Of a stretch of 52,881 nt of DNA, positions 39,735-47,916 are shown piece by piece. Position numbers and translations under genes: made by a program. Below the pieces are notes generated by a model that was not told the DNA's origin, made no database searches, and saw nothing but the letters and a program-made list of their open reading frames with translations. Origin of the DNA: Actinospineispora acaciae DSM 45401 (GTDB lineage Bacteria; Actinomycetota; Actinomycetes; Mycobacteriales; Pseudonocardiaceae); assembly GCF_000620785.1 (NCBI RefSeq), contig NZ_JIAI01000029.1:1-52881 (forward strand), in the 5' to 3' direction. Position 1 is the first letter of the stretch; every line of letters begins with the position of its first letter.

Positions 39735-41054
39735 TCAGCCGCCGGACAACCGCCGGCGCAGGTCCCCGGCCGCTTCCCGCAGCGGGACCTGGGCCTGCTC
39801 GCCGGAGCCCATGTCGCGCACGGTGACGACGCCGTCGGCGTGCTCGCGCGGGCCGAGCAGCACCGCGAACCGGGCCCGCTGGTCGTTCGCCCACTTGAGC
39901 TGCTTGGCGATCTTGCCGGAGGAGCCCAGGTACAGCCCGGCCCGCAGCCCGGCCGCGCGCAGCTCGCCGGCCAGCGCGAGCAGCGCCGGCTCGGCCTCCT
40001 CGGCGAGCACGGTGAGCGCCACGTCCAGCCCGGGGGAGTCCTCCTCGGCGGCCTCCTGGGCGGACAGGATGCGCTCGATGCCGATGGACCCGCCGCTGGC
40101 CGGCAGGTCGGGGCCGCCGAGCGCGGCGACCAGCCCGTCGTAGCGGCCGCCGGAGGCGATCGAGCCGGGGAAGCCGGGCGCGGTGACCTCGAAGATCGGC
40201 CCGGTGTAGTAGTCCAGCCCGCGCACCATCCGGGGCGTGAACGCCACCCGGCCGGCGGGCAGCGCGCCGAGCAGCGCGAGCAGCCGGTCCACCTCGGCCA
40301 GGCCCTGGCGGCCGCGCTCGGTGCCGTCGAGCTGCTTGCGCACCCGCTCGGGGTCCCCTCTGTTGTCGCTGCCGGCCAGGTCCGTGACCAGGCCGGCGGC
40401 CACGTCGGCGGCCAGGCCACGGCCCACCAGCTCGGCGGTGACCGCGTCCGGGCTCAGCTTGTCCAGCTTGTCCAGCGTGATCAGCACCCGCCCGCCCAGC
40501 GACTCGGGCACCGCGTAGGCGTCCAGCAGCCCGTACAGCGCCCGCCGGGAGTTGAGCTCGAACCGGAACTCGGGGATGCCCAGTGCGGTGAGCGCGTCGT
40601 TGATCGCGAGCAGCGTCTCCGCGTCGGCCAGCGGCGACGTCGAGCCGACCACGTCGATGTCGCACTGGGTGAACTCGCGGAACCGTCCCCGCCCCGGCCG
40701 GTCGGCCCGCCACACCGGCCCGAGCGCGTAGCGCTTGTACGGCATCGGCAGCCGGTTGCCGTAGGTGGCGACCACCCTGGCCAGCGGGACCGTCAGGTCG
40801 TAGCGCAGCGCCAGGTCGGCCTCGCCGCTGGCCTCGTGCTCGCCCCTGCGGAGGATCTTGAAGATGAGCTTGTCGCCCTCGTCGCCGTACTTGCCGGTGA
40901 GCACCTCCAGGCGCTCGAAGGCCGGCGTCTGGAGCGGCTCGAACCCGTAGCGCTCGAACGCGCCGCGCACCGAGGCGAACGCCCGCTCCCTGCGATGCAC
41001 CTCGGCGGCCAGGAAGTCGCGGGTGCCGGAGGGGGGCTCGGCGGCCTGAGCCAT
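39735..41054 (-). CDS. hisS: Histidyl-tRNA synthetase, eukaryote-like subtype
   Basis: The 439-residue class II synthetase begins SGTRDFLAAE and has ADLALRYDLTVPLARVVA (about 80-95), KRYALGPVWRADRP, GRFREFTQCDIDVVG (motif 2, about 123-137), MVRGLDYYTGPIFE (about 280), a glycine-rich GSIASGGRYDGLV, and a C-terminal anticodon-binding domain (AGLYLGSSGKIAKQLKWAND). The LRYDLTVP and FTQCDID forms are those of eukaryotic cytosolic-type HisRS, not the LRPEGTA/RYRQ form of M. tuberculosis or Streptomyces. It occupies the normal hisS place after ppi, with the neighbouring glyoxalase gene missing. ATG 41054 follows GAGGA; ATG 41084 is also in frame. Confidence 0.92.
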   Translation of the reverse strand: MAQAAEPPSGTRDFLAAEVHRRERAFASVRGAFERYGFEPLQTPAFERLEVLTGKYGDEGDKLIFKILRRGEHEASGEADLALRYDLTVPLARVVATYGNRLPMPYKRYALGPVWRADRPGRGRFREFTQCDIDVVGSTSPLADAETLLAINDALTALGIPEFRFELNSRRALYGLLDAYAVPESLGGRVLITLDKLDKLSPDAVTAELVGRGLAADVAAGLVTDLAGSDNRGDPERVRKQLDGTERGRQGLAEVDRLLALLGALPAGRVAFTPRMVRGLDYYTGPIFEVTAPGFPGSIASGGRYDGLVAALGGPDLPASGGSIGIERILSAQEAAEEDSPGLDVALTVLAEEAEPALLALAGELRAAGLRAGLYLGSSGKIAKQLKWANDQRARFAVLLGPREHADGVVTVRDMGSGEQAQVPLREAAGDLRRRLSGG

Positions 41055-41099
41055 GGATGGGTCCTCGAACTTTCTCGTTGTCAAGGCGGTCTTGCTAGC

Positions 41100-42344
41100 T
41101 TACGAGGCCGCCGAAGCGGGTTCCTCGCGGATGGCCACCAGCGCGGCCACCCCGGTGGTGATGGGCACCGAGGCGACCAGCCCGATGCTGCCGACCAGCG
41201 TGCGGACCACCTCGGTGGCCACCGTCTGGGTGCCGATCGTCTCCCCGATGCCCCTGTCGACCAGCGTGAACGCCAGCATCAGCGGCAGCGCGGCGCCGGC
41301 GTAGGCGAGCACCAGGGTATTCACCGCCGACGAGACGTGGTCGCGGCCGATCCGCATCGCGGCGGCGAACAGCGCGCCGGCGCCGAGCCGGGGGTTGGCC
41401 GCGCGCAGCTCCCACACCGCGCTGGTCTGGGTGACCGTGACGTCGTCCAGCACGCCCAGCGCGCCGATCAGGAAGCCGGCCAGCAGCAGCCCGCGCGGGT
41501 CGATGGCGGCGCGCGGCCCGAGCGCGGCGATCAGCTGCAGCGCGTCGTCGTCCAGTCCGGTCAGCCGGGTCGCCGAGGTGAACACCGCGCCCAGCACGCC
41601 GATCAGCCCGAGGCTGACCAGCGTGCCGAGCACCGCCGTGGAGGTGCGCGCGGACACCCCGTGGCTGAGGTAGAGCACCGCGAACATGATCAGGCAGGAG
41701 CCGACGACGGCGACGGCCAGCGGGTTGCGCCCGTCCAGGATGGCGGGGAGCACGAACGCGAGCAGCACCACGAAGCTGACCCCCAGCGCGACCAGCGCCG
41801 CCAGCCCGCGCCACCGGCCGAGCAGGATCACCGCGGCGGCGAACAGCACGGCCAGCACCCACAGCGAGGTGCTCCGCTCGAAGTCCGACACGGTGTAGGA
41901 GGACGGGTCGGCCGGGTCGCCGCCCGCGTAGCTGAGCACCACCCGGTCGCCCACCGCGTACCTCGGGCTGCCCGGCCCGGCGGGCACCAGGCTGACGATG
42001 CCCTTGCCGGCCCGGGGGCCGTCGTTCATGATCAGGCTCAGCGCCAGGCAGCCCTTCGCGTCCTGGGCGGCGGGCGTTGCGGACTGCGCGCAGTCGGCCG
42101 CCGCGACCACCTTCACCTGGGCGTGGACGAACTGCGTCTTGAGCCCGGGCGCGGACGGCGCGCCGTGGAACGGGAACAGCAGCAGCACGCCGGCGACGCT
42201 GGCGATCGCGCACGGCACCAGCAGCGCGGCGAGCAGCACCCGCACCCGGCGCCCGGCCGGCGCCGCGGGCACGTGTCCGTGTCCGTGGCCATGTCCGTGT
42301 CCCGTGCCGGTCTCGGGGGCCTGTACCTGGCCGTGGCGTCCCAT
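41100..42344 (-). CDS. YibE/F-family membrane protein with His/Gly-rich N-terminus
   Basis: The 414-residue protein begins with a cytoplasmic TGHGHGHGHGHV run (about residues 13-24), then one helix and an extracytoplasmic domain with KVVAAADCAQ, KGCLALSLIMNDGPRAGKG and YAVGDRVVLSY. About seven more helices follow, containing DFERSTSLWVLAVLF, GRWRGLAALVALGVSF and LIGALGVLDDVTVTQTSAVWEL, the YibE/F core. Function of the family is not established. The GH repeats suggest metal binding (inference). ATG 42344 follows AAGGA by seven bases. Upstream of hisS on the same strand with a 45-base gap. Confidence 0.85.
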   Translation of the reverse strand: MGRHGQVQAPETGTGHGHGHGHGHVPAAPAGRRVRVLLAALLVPCAIASVAGVLLLFPFHGAPSAPGLKTQFVHAQVKVVAAADCAQSATPAAQDAKGCLALSLIMNDGPRAGKGIVSLVPAGPGSPRYAVGDRVVLSYAGGDPADPSSYTVSDFERSTSLWVLAVLFAAAVILLGRWRGLAALVALGVSFVVLLAFVLPAILDGRNPLAVAVVGSCLIMFAVLYLSHGVSARTSTAVLGTLVSLGLIGVLGAVFTSATRLTGLDDDALQLIAALGPRAAIDPRGLLLAGFLIGALGVLDDVTVTQTSAVWELRAANPRLGAGALFAAAMRIGRDHVSSAVNTLVLAYAGAALPLMLAFTLVDRGIGETIGTQTVATEVVRTLVGSIGLVASVPITTGVAALVAIREEPASAAS

Positions 42345-42451
42345 GCCGGAATCCTTGCAATGCCGATCTGAGACACGTCGATGCCCCCGCGCGGGCGCCG
42401 CCACCCCTATCATCCGATCCGTTCAGTCGGGCACCGGGACGAGGAGTGGGC

Positions 42452-43102
42452 ATGGCCGCCGCCCGCGCGTGGCTGATCCGCCACGGCGAGAGCGAGTCCA
42501 ACGCGGGGCTGCCGGGGCGAGGCCCGGCCGAGACTCCGCTGACCAGGCTCGGGTTCCGGCAGTCCGAGCTGGTCGCCCGGGCGGTTCCGGAACCTCCGGC
42601 GCTGATCGTCACCTCTCCGTTCGTCCGGGCCCGCCAGACGGCCCACCCGACCATCGCGCGGTTCCCTGACTCCGCCGTCCAGGAGTGGCCGGTGCAGGAG
42701 TTCACCTACCTGGGCCACCTGCACGGCGAGGTGTCGACCGACCGGCAGCGCGCCCCGTACGCCCGGGCGTACTGGCAGCGGGCGGACCCGCACGCCGTGA
42801 CGGGCGACGCCGAGTCGTTCGCCGACCTGATCGGCCGCACCGCCGACTGCCTGGGCCGCCTCGAACGCCAGACCGACGGGCTGGTCACCGTCTTCACCCA
42901 CGGCACCTTCATCCGGGCGCTGCTCTGGTCGTTGCTGTCCCGGACGACGATCATGACCGGCGAGGCGATGAGCCGCTTCCGCGCGTTCGCCGACACCTGC
43001 GTGATGCCCAACGGCAGCATCGTGGAGCTGCGGTTCCCCGGCCCCCGGGTGCTGGCCGGCTCCACCGCGCACCTGCTGGAGGCCACCGCCGAGACCAGGT
43101 GA
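42452..43102 (+). CDS. Histidine phosphatase family protein (phosphoglycerate mutase-like)
   Basis: The 216-residue protein has the catalytic RHG motif in WLIRHGESESN (about residue 10), GFRQSELVA, the second conserved VTSPFVRARQTAHPTI, and the C-terminal catalytic His in TVFTHGTFIRALLW. It hydrolyses a phosphomonoester through a phosphohistidine; the substrate is unknown. ATG 42452 is five bases after GAGGAG; GTG 42446 overlaps that site. No operon partner is evident. Confidence 0.87.
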   Translation: MAAARAWLIRHGESESNAGLPGRGPAETPLTRLGFRQSELVARAVPEPPALIVTSPFVRARQTAHPTIARFPDSAVQEWPVQEFTYLGHLHGEVSTDRQRAPYARAYWQRADPHAVTGDAESFADLIGRTADCLGRLERQTDGLVTVFTHGTFIRALLWSLLSRTTIMTGEAMSRFRAFADTCVMPNGSIVELRFPGPRVLAGSTAHLLEATAETR

Positions 43103-43144
43103 ACCCTTGACGCACAACGGCGGACCCTGGTAGATCACCGGTTC

Positions 43145-43921
43145 GTGACGGCATCGGACGACCCCGCCCGGCGAGCGATCCTCGAACGCCTGGGCCGGGG
43201 AGCGAGCACCGAGGAGAACCTCGCCGATGTGCTGTCGCTCGGCCGGCCGGCGGTATCGGAGCACCTCGCGGCGCTGACGGAGGCGGGCCTGGTCGTCGCC
43301 ACGACCATCGACGCGCGCCGTATCTACCGCGTCACGCACGACTACGACCAGATGTACGCCGACGATTCCGCGCCGCCGTGGGAGATCGGGAGGCCGCAGC
43401 CGGCGCTCGCCGCCCTCCTCGATCGGATCGACATCGAGAGCCCGGTGCTCGACGTCGGCTGCGGCACCGGCGAGCTGGCGATCCATGTCGCCGAGAAGGG
43501 GCACCGGGTCGTCGGGATCGACTTCTCCGGAGCGGGGATCGCCAAGGCCCGGTTCAAGGCGGCGGAAGAGGGCCTCGACATCGAGTTCCGGGTCGCCGAC
43601 GCCAGGTGCCTGGGGGAGCTCGACATCAGGCCCAGGACCGTCCTCGACTCCGGCCTCCTGCACAGCCTGGACGAGAAGGAAGAACGGCTGGCCTACGTCA
43701 CCGGGCTCGAAGCCATCTGCGACCCTGGCGCCCTCGTGTGCATTCTCGCGGTGTCGACCGAGGCGGGCATGGGCTGGGGCGTCACCCGCGACTCGCTGGC
43801 CGGGGCGTTCTCCGAACCCCACTGGGCCGACACCGACGTCGCGCGCGCAGACGTGCTCGCCCGCGTGGGCGATGAGGAGCTCCAACTGCCGGCGTTGCTC
43901 CTAACCAGCAGGCGGCTCTGA
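43145..43921 (+). CDS. HTH (ArsR-like)-SAM methyltransferase fusion
   Basis: Residues 1-62 look like an ArsR-type winged helix (PARRAILERLGRG, ENLADVLSLGRPAVSEHLAALTEAGLV). They are joined to a class I methyltransferase with PPWEIGRPQPALAALL (78-92), motif I VLDVGCGTGELA (101-112), motif II region VVGIDFSGAGI and FRVADAR. The WEIGRPQPAL entry is typical of small-molecule methyltransferases of the TPMT/tellurite type. Total 258 residues. A self-contained regulator-enzyme fusion is plausible, with the HTH possibly vestigial. Its 3' end overlaps the convergent APC gene by 21 bases. Confidence 0.8.
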   Translation: MTASDDPARRAILERLGRGASTEENLADVLSLGRPAVSEHLAALTEAGLVVATTIDARRIYRVTHDYDQMYADDSAPPWEIGRPQPALAALLDRIDIESPVLDVGCGTGELAIHVAEKGHRVVGIDFSGAGIAKARFKAAEEGLDIEFRVADARCLGELDIRPRTVLDSGLLHSLDEKEERLAYVTGLEAICDPGALVCILAVSTEAGMGWGVTRDSLAGAFSEPHWADTDVARADVLARVGDEELQLPALLLTSRRL

Positions 43922-45205
43922 CGGGTTCGGACCGAGGCGGGCGCGGACGATCGCGCGGGCGGCCAGGCCGACGGCGAACATGACCAGGCCGGCGACCACG
44001 GACTCCACCGGCAGGGTGGCGACCAGGGCGAGGCAGCCGGCGAGGCCGAGCACGCTCAACGCCCGGGGCCAGCGGCGCTGTTGCGCCGGTTGGGTGAGGG
44101 CGGCGGCGTTGGCGATCGCGTAGTAGACCAGCACGCCGAACGAGGAGAACCCGATCACGCCGCGCGGGTCGGTGGTGAGCACCAGCGCGCAGACCACCGC
44201 GGCGAGGGCCAGCTCGGCGTGGTGGGGAACCCGGTGGCGGGGGTGGACGGCGGCGAGCCAGCCGGGCAGGTCGCGGTTGCGGGCCATGGCCAGGCCGGTG
44301 CGGCCGACCCCGGCGATGAGCGCGAGCAGGGCACCCAGGCTGGCCAGCGCGGCGCCGATCCGCACCACCGGGGCCAGCGCCCCCACGCCCGCCGCGTCGA
44401 CGGCGGCCACCAGCGGCGCGGACGCGGCGGCCAGTCGCTCGGGGCCGGCGGCCAGCAGCGCGGCGGACCCGACCAGCAGGTAGACCGCCGCCGCGATCCC
44501 GAGCGCGAGCGGGATCGCCCTCGGAATGGTGCGGGCCGGGTCGCGGACCTCCTCGCCCATGGTGGCGATGCGCGCGTAGCCGGCGAACGCGAAGAAGATC
44601 AGCCCTGCCGACTGCAGGATCCCGTACACCCCGCCGGCGCTCACATCGGAGGTGACCTCGCCGCCCGCGAGGCCGACGGCGATGCCGGCCACCAGCACGG
44701 CGAGCGCGACCAGGGTGGCGGCGACCAGCACCCGGGTGGCGATTGCCGTCTTGGCCACCCCGCGACAGTTCAGCCCCGCCAGCCCGACCACTGCGGCCAC
44801 CGCCACCAGCCGACCGGCCCACCCCGGCCCCACCGCGTACCGGGCGAAGGTCAAGGCCATCGCCGCGCACGAGGCCGTCTTGCCCACCACGAACCCCCAC
44901 CCGGCGGTGAACCCCCACCAGTGCCCGAGCCGCTCCCGGCCGAACACGTAGGTACCGCCCGAGGTCGGGTACGCCATCGCGAGCTGCGCCGAGGACGCCG
45001 CGTTGCAGTAGGCGACCACCCCGGCCACCGCCAACCCGACCAGCAGGCCGACCCCGGCGGCGCGGGCGGCCGGCCCGAACACCGCGAACACCCCGGCGCC
45101 GAGCATCGACCCCAGGCCGATCACCACCGCGTCGGCCGTCCCCAGCCGCCGGGCCAGCCCCTCGCCGCCCCGACCGTCGCCGAGGCCGGCCGCCGCCTCA
45201 CCCAT
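43901..45205 (-). CDS. APC-family amino acid/polyamine permease
   Basis: The 434-residue protein has twelve helices, starting with GTADAVVIGLGSMLGAGVFAVFGPAA (the APC G-S/A-G helix 1 motif, about residues 22-47). Further features are AYPTSGGTYVFGRERLG and LIFFAFAGYARIATMGEEVRDPARTIPRAI, which carries the helix 6 motif. This resembles the YfnA/CAT-like subgroup. Substrate is unknown. ATG 45205 follows GAGGGG. The upstream gap contains a double GATATC element that recurs in front of the COMT-like gene, linking it to the adjacent PadR regulator. Confidence 0.88.
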   Translation of the reverse strand: MGEAAAGLGDGRGGEGLARRLGTADAVVIGLGSMLGAGVFAVFGPAARAAGVGLLVGLAVAGVVAYCNAASSAQLAMAYPTSGGTYVFGRERLGHWWGFTAGWGFVVGKTASCAAMALTFARYAVGPGWAGRLVAVAAVVGLAGLNCRGVAKTAIATRVLVAATLVALAVLVAGIAVGLAGGEVTSDVSAGGVYGILQSAGLIFFAFAGYARIATMGEEVRDPARTIPRAIPLALGIAAAVYLLVGSAALLAAGPERLAAASAPLVAAVDAAGVGALAPVVRIGAALASLGALLALIAGVGRTGLAMARNRDLPGWLAAVHPRHRVPHHAELALAAVVCALVLTTDPRGVIGFSSFGVLVYYAIANAAALTQPAQQRRWPRALSVLGLAGCLALVATLPVESVVAGLVMFAVGLAARAIVRARLGPNPSEPPAG

Positions 45206-45250
45206 GGCTCACCCCTCGTCCGTGCACCTCACACGAGTCTTACACGTCGC

Positions 45251-45269
45251 GATATCGGAAGTCGATATC
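45251..45269. promoter_or_regulatory. Bipartite GATATC operator upstream of the APC gene
   Basis: GATATCGGAAGTCGATATC: two GATATC palindromes 13 bases apart, 46 bases before the permease ATG. The same layout, with 15 of 19 bases identical, stands before the COMT-like gene at 46592-46610. Probable PadR site. Confidence 0.6.
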
Positions 45270-45321
45270 TGCTGAAATTTCTGCTGGGTCGAGGTCCGTG
45301 CCACCGCAAGCGGTTGCCGTA

Positions 45322-45346
45322 CCGATATCGGATCGGTCACTATGAT
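45322..45346 (+). promoter_or_regulatory. padR promoter with GATATC palindrome
   Basis: CCGATATCGG (45322-45331) is a perfect palindrome directly before TATGAT (45341-45346), a good -10 box for padR. It suggests autoregulation. The rest of 45206-45389 shows only these elements. Confidence 0.55.
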
Positions 45347-45389
45347 CGCCTGACCGAGACGGCCGACGTCGGGTCCGGGGGAGAAAGGG

Positions 45390-45731
45390 GTGGAGTGGGT
45401 GCGTGAGTTCATGCGGGGCGCGGTGCGGTTGCACATCCTGCATCACGCGGCTGAACAGGAGATTCACGGCGCGTGGATGACAGAAGAACTCGCCACCCAC
45501 GGCTACCGGATCAGCCCGGGCACCCTGTACCCCACCTTGCACCGACTCGAGGCGGACGGCCTGCTCGCCTCCGAACAGCGGGTGGTCGAGGGGCGCACCC
45601 GCCGGGTCTACTGGGCCACCGACGCCGGATGCGCCGCGCTGGCCGCCGACCGCGCCGCGCTCTCCGAGCTGGCCAACGAGCTGCTCGGCCCGACCCGGCC
45701 GGCCGGTGAGGGCGGCACGGAGGCCAGCTGA
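45390..45731 (+). CDS. PadR-family transcriptional regulator
   Basis: A 113-residue winged helix-turn-helix protein: LHILHHAAEQEIHGAWMTEELATHGYRISPGTLYPTLHRLEADGLLASE is the classic PadR N-terminal domain, followed by the wing EGRTRRVYWATDAG and a short C-terminal dimerisation helix (PadR subfamily 2 length). Founding members respond to phenolic acids. GTG 45390 lies seven bases after GGAG. It sits between a permease and a COMT-like gene, both preceded by GATATC pairs, so I infer it controls both. Confidence 0.9.
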   Translation: MEWVREFMRGAVRLHILHHAAEQEIHGAWMTEELATHGYRISPGTLYPTLHRLEADGLLASEQRVVEGRTRRVYWATDAGCAALAADRAALSELANELLGPTRPAGEGGTEAS

Positions 45732-45734
45732 AAG

Positions 45735-46475
45735 CTAGCCCAGGTAGGTCGACTCGAACACCAGGTCCCGGAGCTCGCTCTGGTACTCCACGTGGGTGGG
45801 GTGCTCGACGGTGCTCCAGAGCGTTCCCTCGTGGCGGCGCATGTAGTCGCGGTAGGCGGGCGCGCCCGGGTACTCGATGTTGTCGGCCACCACTACCGAA
45901 CCGGGGTGCAGCCAGCGCTCGCCGAGGATCAGCCGCAGGTCGGACAGGTACTCGTCCTTGCCGTGGTCGATGAACACGAAGTCCAGCCCGCCCGCGACCG
46001 GACCGCGCAGCCGGCCCAGGGTGGCCCCGCCGTCGTCGAGCGTGCCGACCAGCCCGTGCACCCGGTCGGTCACGCCGGCGTGGCGCCAGATCCGGGCGGC
46101 GACCCTGGCGTTCGCCGCGCCCCGCTCGATGCTGTAGAGGTGCGCGCCGGGCGGCATCACGCGCGCGATCCGCAGCGCGCTGTAGCCGCAGTAGGTGCCC
46201 AGCTCCAGCAGCCGCGCCGGCCGCGCCGCGCGCACCGCCGCGTCCAGGATGGCGCCCTTCTCCTCGCCGATGTTGATCAGGCGGGCGTTCCGGTAGGCGA
46301 ACCGGTCGATCGCGGCGATCGCCGCGTCCAGGTCGCCGGGCGGGGTGTTGGCCAGCACGTACCGGGCGAGCGCGCGCTCGCGGCCGTCACCGGCCTGGCC
46401 GTAGCTGAACGGCGTGAGCCGGCGCAGGATCCTCGGCAGTGACCCGTGCGTCGGCCACTGCTTCGCCGCGCTCAT
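45735..46475 (-). CDS. Catechol O-methyltransferase-like SAM enzyme
   Basis: The protein of 246 residues resembles animal COMT throughout: INIGEEKGAI (67-76), the SAM loop LELGTYCGYSALRIAR (90-105), acidic Glu117, the Mg/catalytic stretch FIDHGKDEYL with Asp170 and Lys173, and Asp198-Asn199 in VVADNIEYPG. These correspond to the metal ligands and catalytic lysine of COMT, so catechol or polyphenol methylation is expected. ATG 46475 is preceded by GGAGG at five bases. In-frame GTGs at 46517 and 46556 could add 14 or 27 residues. Converges with padR, three bases apart. Confidence 0.85.
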   Translation of the reverse strand: MSAAKQWPTHGSLPRILRRLTPFSYGQAGDGRERALARYVLANTPPGDLDAAIAAIDRFAYRNARLINIGEEKGAILDAAVRAARPARLLELGTYCGYSALRIARVMPPGAHLYSIERGAANARVAARIWRHAGVTDRVHGLVGTLDDGGATLGRLRGPVAGGLDFVFIDHGKDEYLSDLRLILGERWLHPGSVVVADNIEYPGAPAYRDYMRRHEGTLWSTVEHPTHVEYQSELRDLVFESTYLG

Positions 46476-46591
46476 CCCGGCCTCCACGGTGCGCCACACC
46501 CTCAGCACCTCGGCCACATTCCTCGTACGACTGCAGACATGCGATCCCCGACTCACCAGGCCTCGGGCCAGCCCTTGATCACTCGCCCTCG

Positions 46592-46615
46592 GATATCGGC
46601 CAACGATATCTTAGT
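46592..46615 (-). promoter_or_regulatory. COMT-gene promoter with bipartite GATATC operator
   Basis: GATATCGGCCAACGATATC at 46592-46610 has the same 13-base spacing as the APC site. On the minus strand TAAGAT (46613-46608) fits a -10 and overlaps the second GATATC, so bound protein would block transcription. Confidence 0.6.
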
Positions 46616-46677
46616 CCGTAACAGGAGCCCCAGAGGTGTGCTCGGGTCGCCACGCGGGGGTGAATCCGGCCGCCGGT

Positions 46678-47868
46678 TCAGGCCTCGGCCGCCGCGCGTT
46701 CGCGCCAGGCCAGCACCGCGCGGACGGAGTACCAGACCACCAGCGCCCCGACCAGCGCGATCGCCAGGTTGGACAGCACGCCGGTGACGCCGACGGCCAG
46801 CGCCAGCGCCCAGTGCGCGGGGTGTCGCAGGTCCTTGAGCAGCACCACGTGCAGCAGCCCGGCCACGGCGAGCAGGCCGGCCAGGATCGGCACCGGGAAC
46901 CCGGCCAGCACGGCGGTCAGGCTCGCGCCCAGCGTCAGCCCGACCACGACCAGCGCGCTGCCCAGCGCGACCGGGGCGCCGCCGGTGCGCGCGCCGAAGC
47001 CGCGGTGCGCGCTCATCCCGCCGGCGCCGTGGCAGACGGGCATCCCGGCGATCGCGCCGACCAGCAGGTTGGCCGCGCCCAGGCTCACCGCCAGCCGGCC
47101 CGGACGCACCCGGGAGGCGGCGTCACCGAAGTAGGCGCGGGCGGTGTCGGCGGTGGCCAGGCAGGCGTTCGCGAACGTCAACGGGATCTGCGGCAGCACC
47201 AGCACGACCGCCGCCGTGGCCAGCGCCGACCAGCTCAGGTGGGGTGGCTGGAGCGGCGAGGGCCCGAGGTCCAGCGGCCCCCGGTAGGCCAGCACCATCC
47301 CCGCCACGGCCACCGCGAGCAGCACCAGGGTGATGCCGTGCCGGCGCAGCGCCAACGCAGCGACGGCCACCGCGACCGCGCCGCCCAGCAGCCACCAGGT
47401 GGGCCGGGCGTGGTCGGCCAGCGCCGCCGGCGGCTCGGTGACCAGGTCCCACGCCAGGTGCACGAACAGCATGCCGACCGAGAGCTGTATGCCCCGGACG
47501 ATCGGACGGGGGAACACCCGCGCCAGCCGTCCCAACACCCCCGTGCCGCCCAGCACCACGAAGATCACGCCGATCAGCAACGCCCCGGAGGCGATCACAT
47601 CGGCCCCGAGGTCCTGGGCGATCACGATCGCGCCGAACGCCTTCAGCGGCTGCACCGGCACCGGGACGCGGTACACCAGCCCGCTCACCACGTACAACAG
47701 CCCGGCCGGCAGCAGCACCGCCGTCGGCGAGAGCCCGCACGTGACGATCAGCCCGACCGCGATCGGTACCAGCACGCCCAGGTCGGCCACCGCGCCGGCC
47801 AGCTCCGCCCGGTCGAACCGCCACCGGCGCTGCCCCGGCTCCACCGCTGTCGACGCTGTTCTCGCCAC
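46678..47868 (-). CDS. Molybdate (MOT1/SulP-related) transporter
   Basis: The 396-residue protein has about eleven helices with the MOT1 landmarks AGAVADLGVLVPIAV (25-39), YRVPVPVQPLKAFGAI, VLPQIPLTFANACLATADTA, and GMPVCHGAGGMSAHRGFGARTGGA. MOT1 proteins take up molybdate and lack the STAS domain of SulP, as here. Sulfate cannot be excluded. GTG 47868 follows AAGGTG. No molybdopterin genes are in the window. The inverted repeat upstream suggests repressor control. Confidence 0.8.
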   Translation of the reverse strand: MARTASTAVEPGQRRWRFDRAELAGAVADLGVLVPIAVGLIVTCGLSPTAVLLPAGLLYVVSGLVYRVPVPVQPLKAFGAIVIAQDLGADVIASGALLIGVIFVVLGGTGVLGRLARVFPRPIVRGIQLSVGMLFVHLAWDLVTEPPAALADHARPTWWLLGGAVAVAVAALALRRHGITLVLLAVAVAGMVLAYRGPLDLGPSPLQPPHLSWSALATAAVVLVLPQIPLTFANACLATADTARAYFGDAASRVRPGRLAVSLGAANLLVGAIAGMPVCHGAGGMSAHRGFGARTGGAPVALGSALVVVGLTLGASLTAVLAGFPVPILAGLLAVAGLLHVVLLKDLRHPAHWALALAVGVTGVLSNLAIALVGALVVWYSVRAVLAWRERAAAEA

Positions 47869-47879
47869 GGCGGCACCTT

Positions 47880-47895
47880 ACGGACGACCGTCCGT
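47880..47895. promoter_or_regulatory. ACGGAC-N4-GTCCGT inverted repeat
   Basis: Perfect six-base arms, 12 bases before the transporter start. The form is like many TetR-family operators. No tetR gene is adjacent. Confidence 0.4.
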
Positions 47896-47916
47896 GATTT
47901 ATTGGATAACAGTCTG

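Noticed and set aside
45735..46556. COMT-like gene starting at GTG 46556
   Set aside because: No ribosome binding site there. ATG 46475 has GGAGG at five bases. The longer form is not excluded and is noted in the feature.
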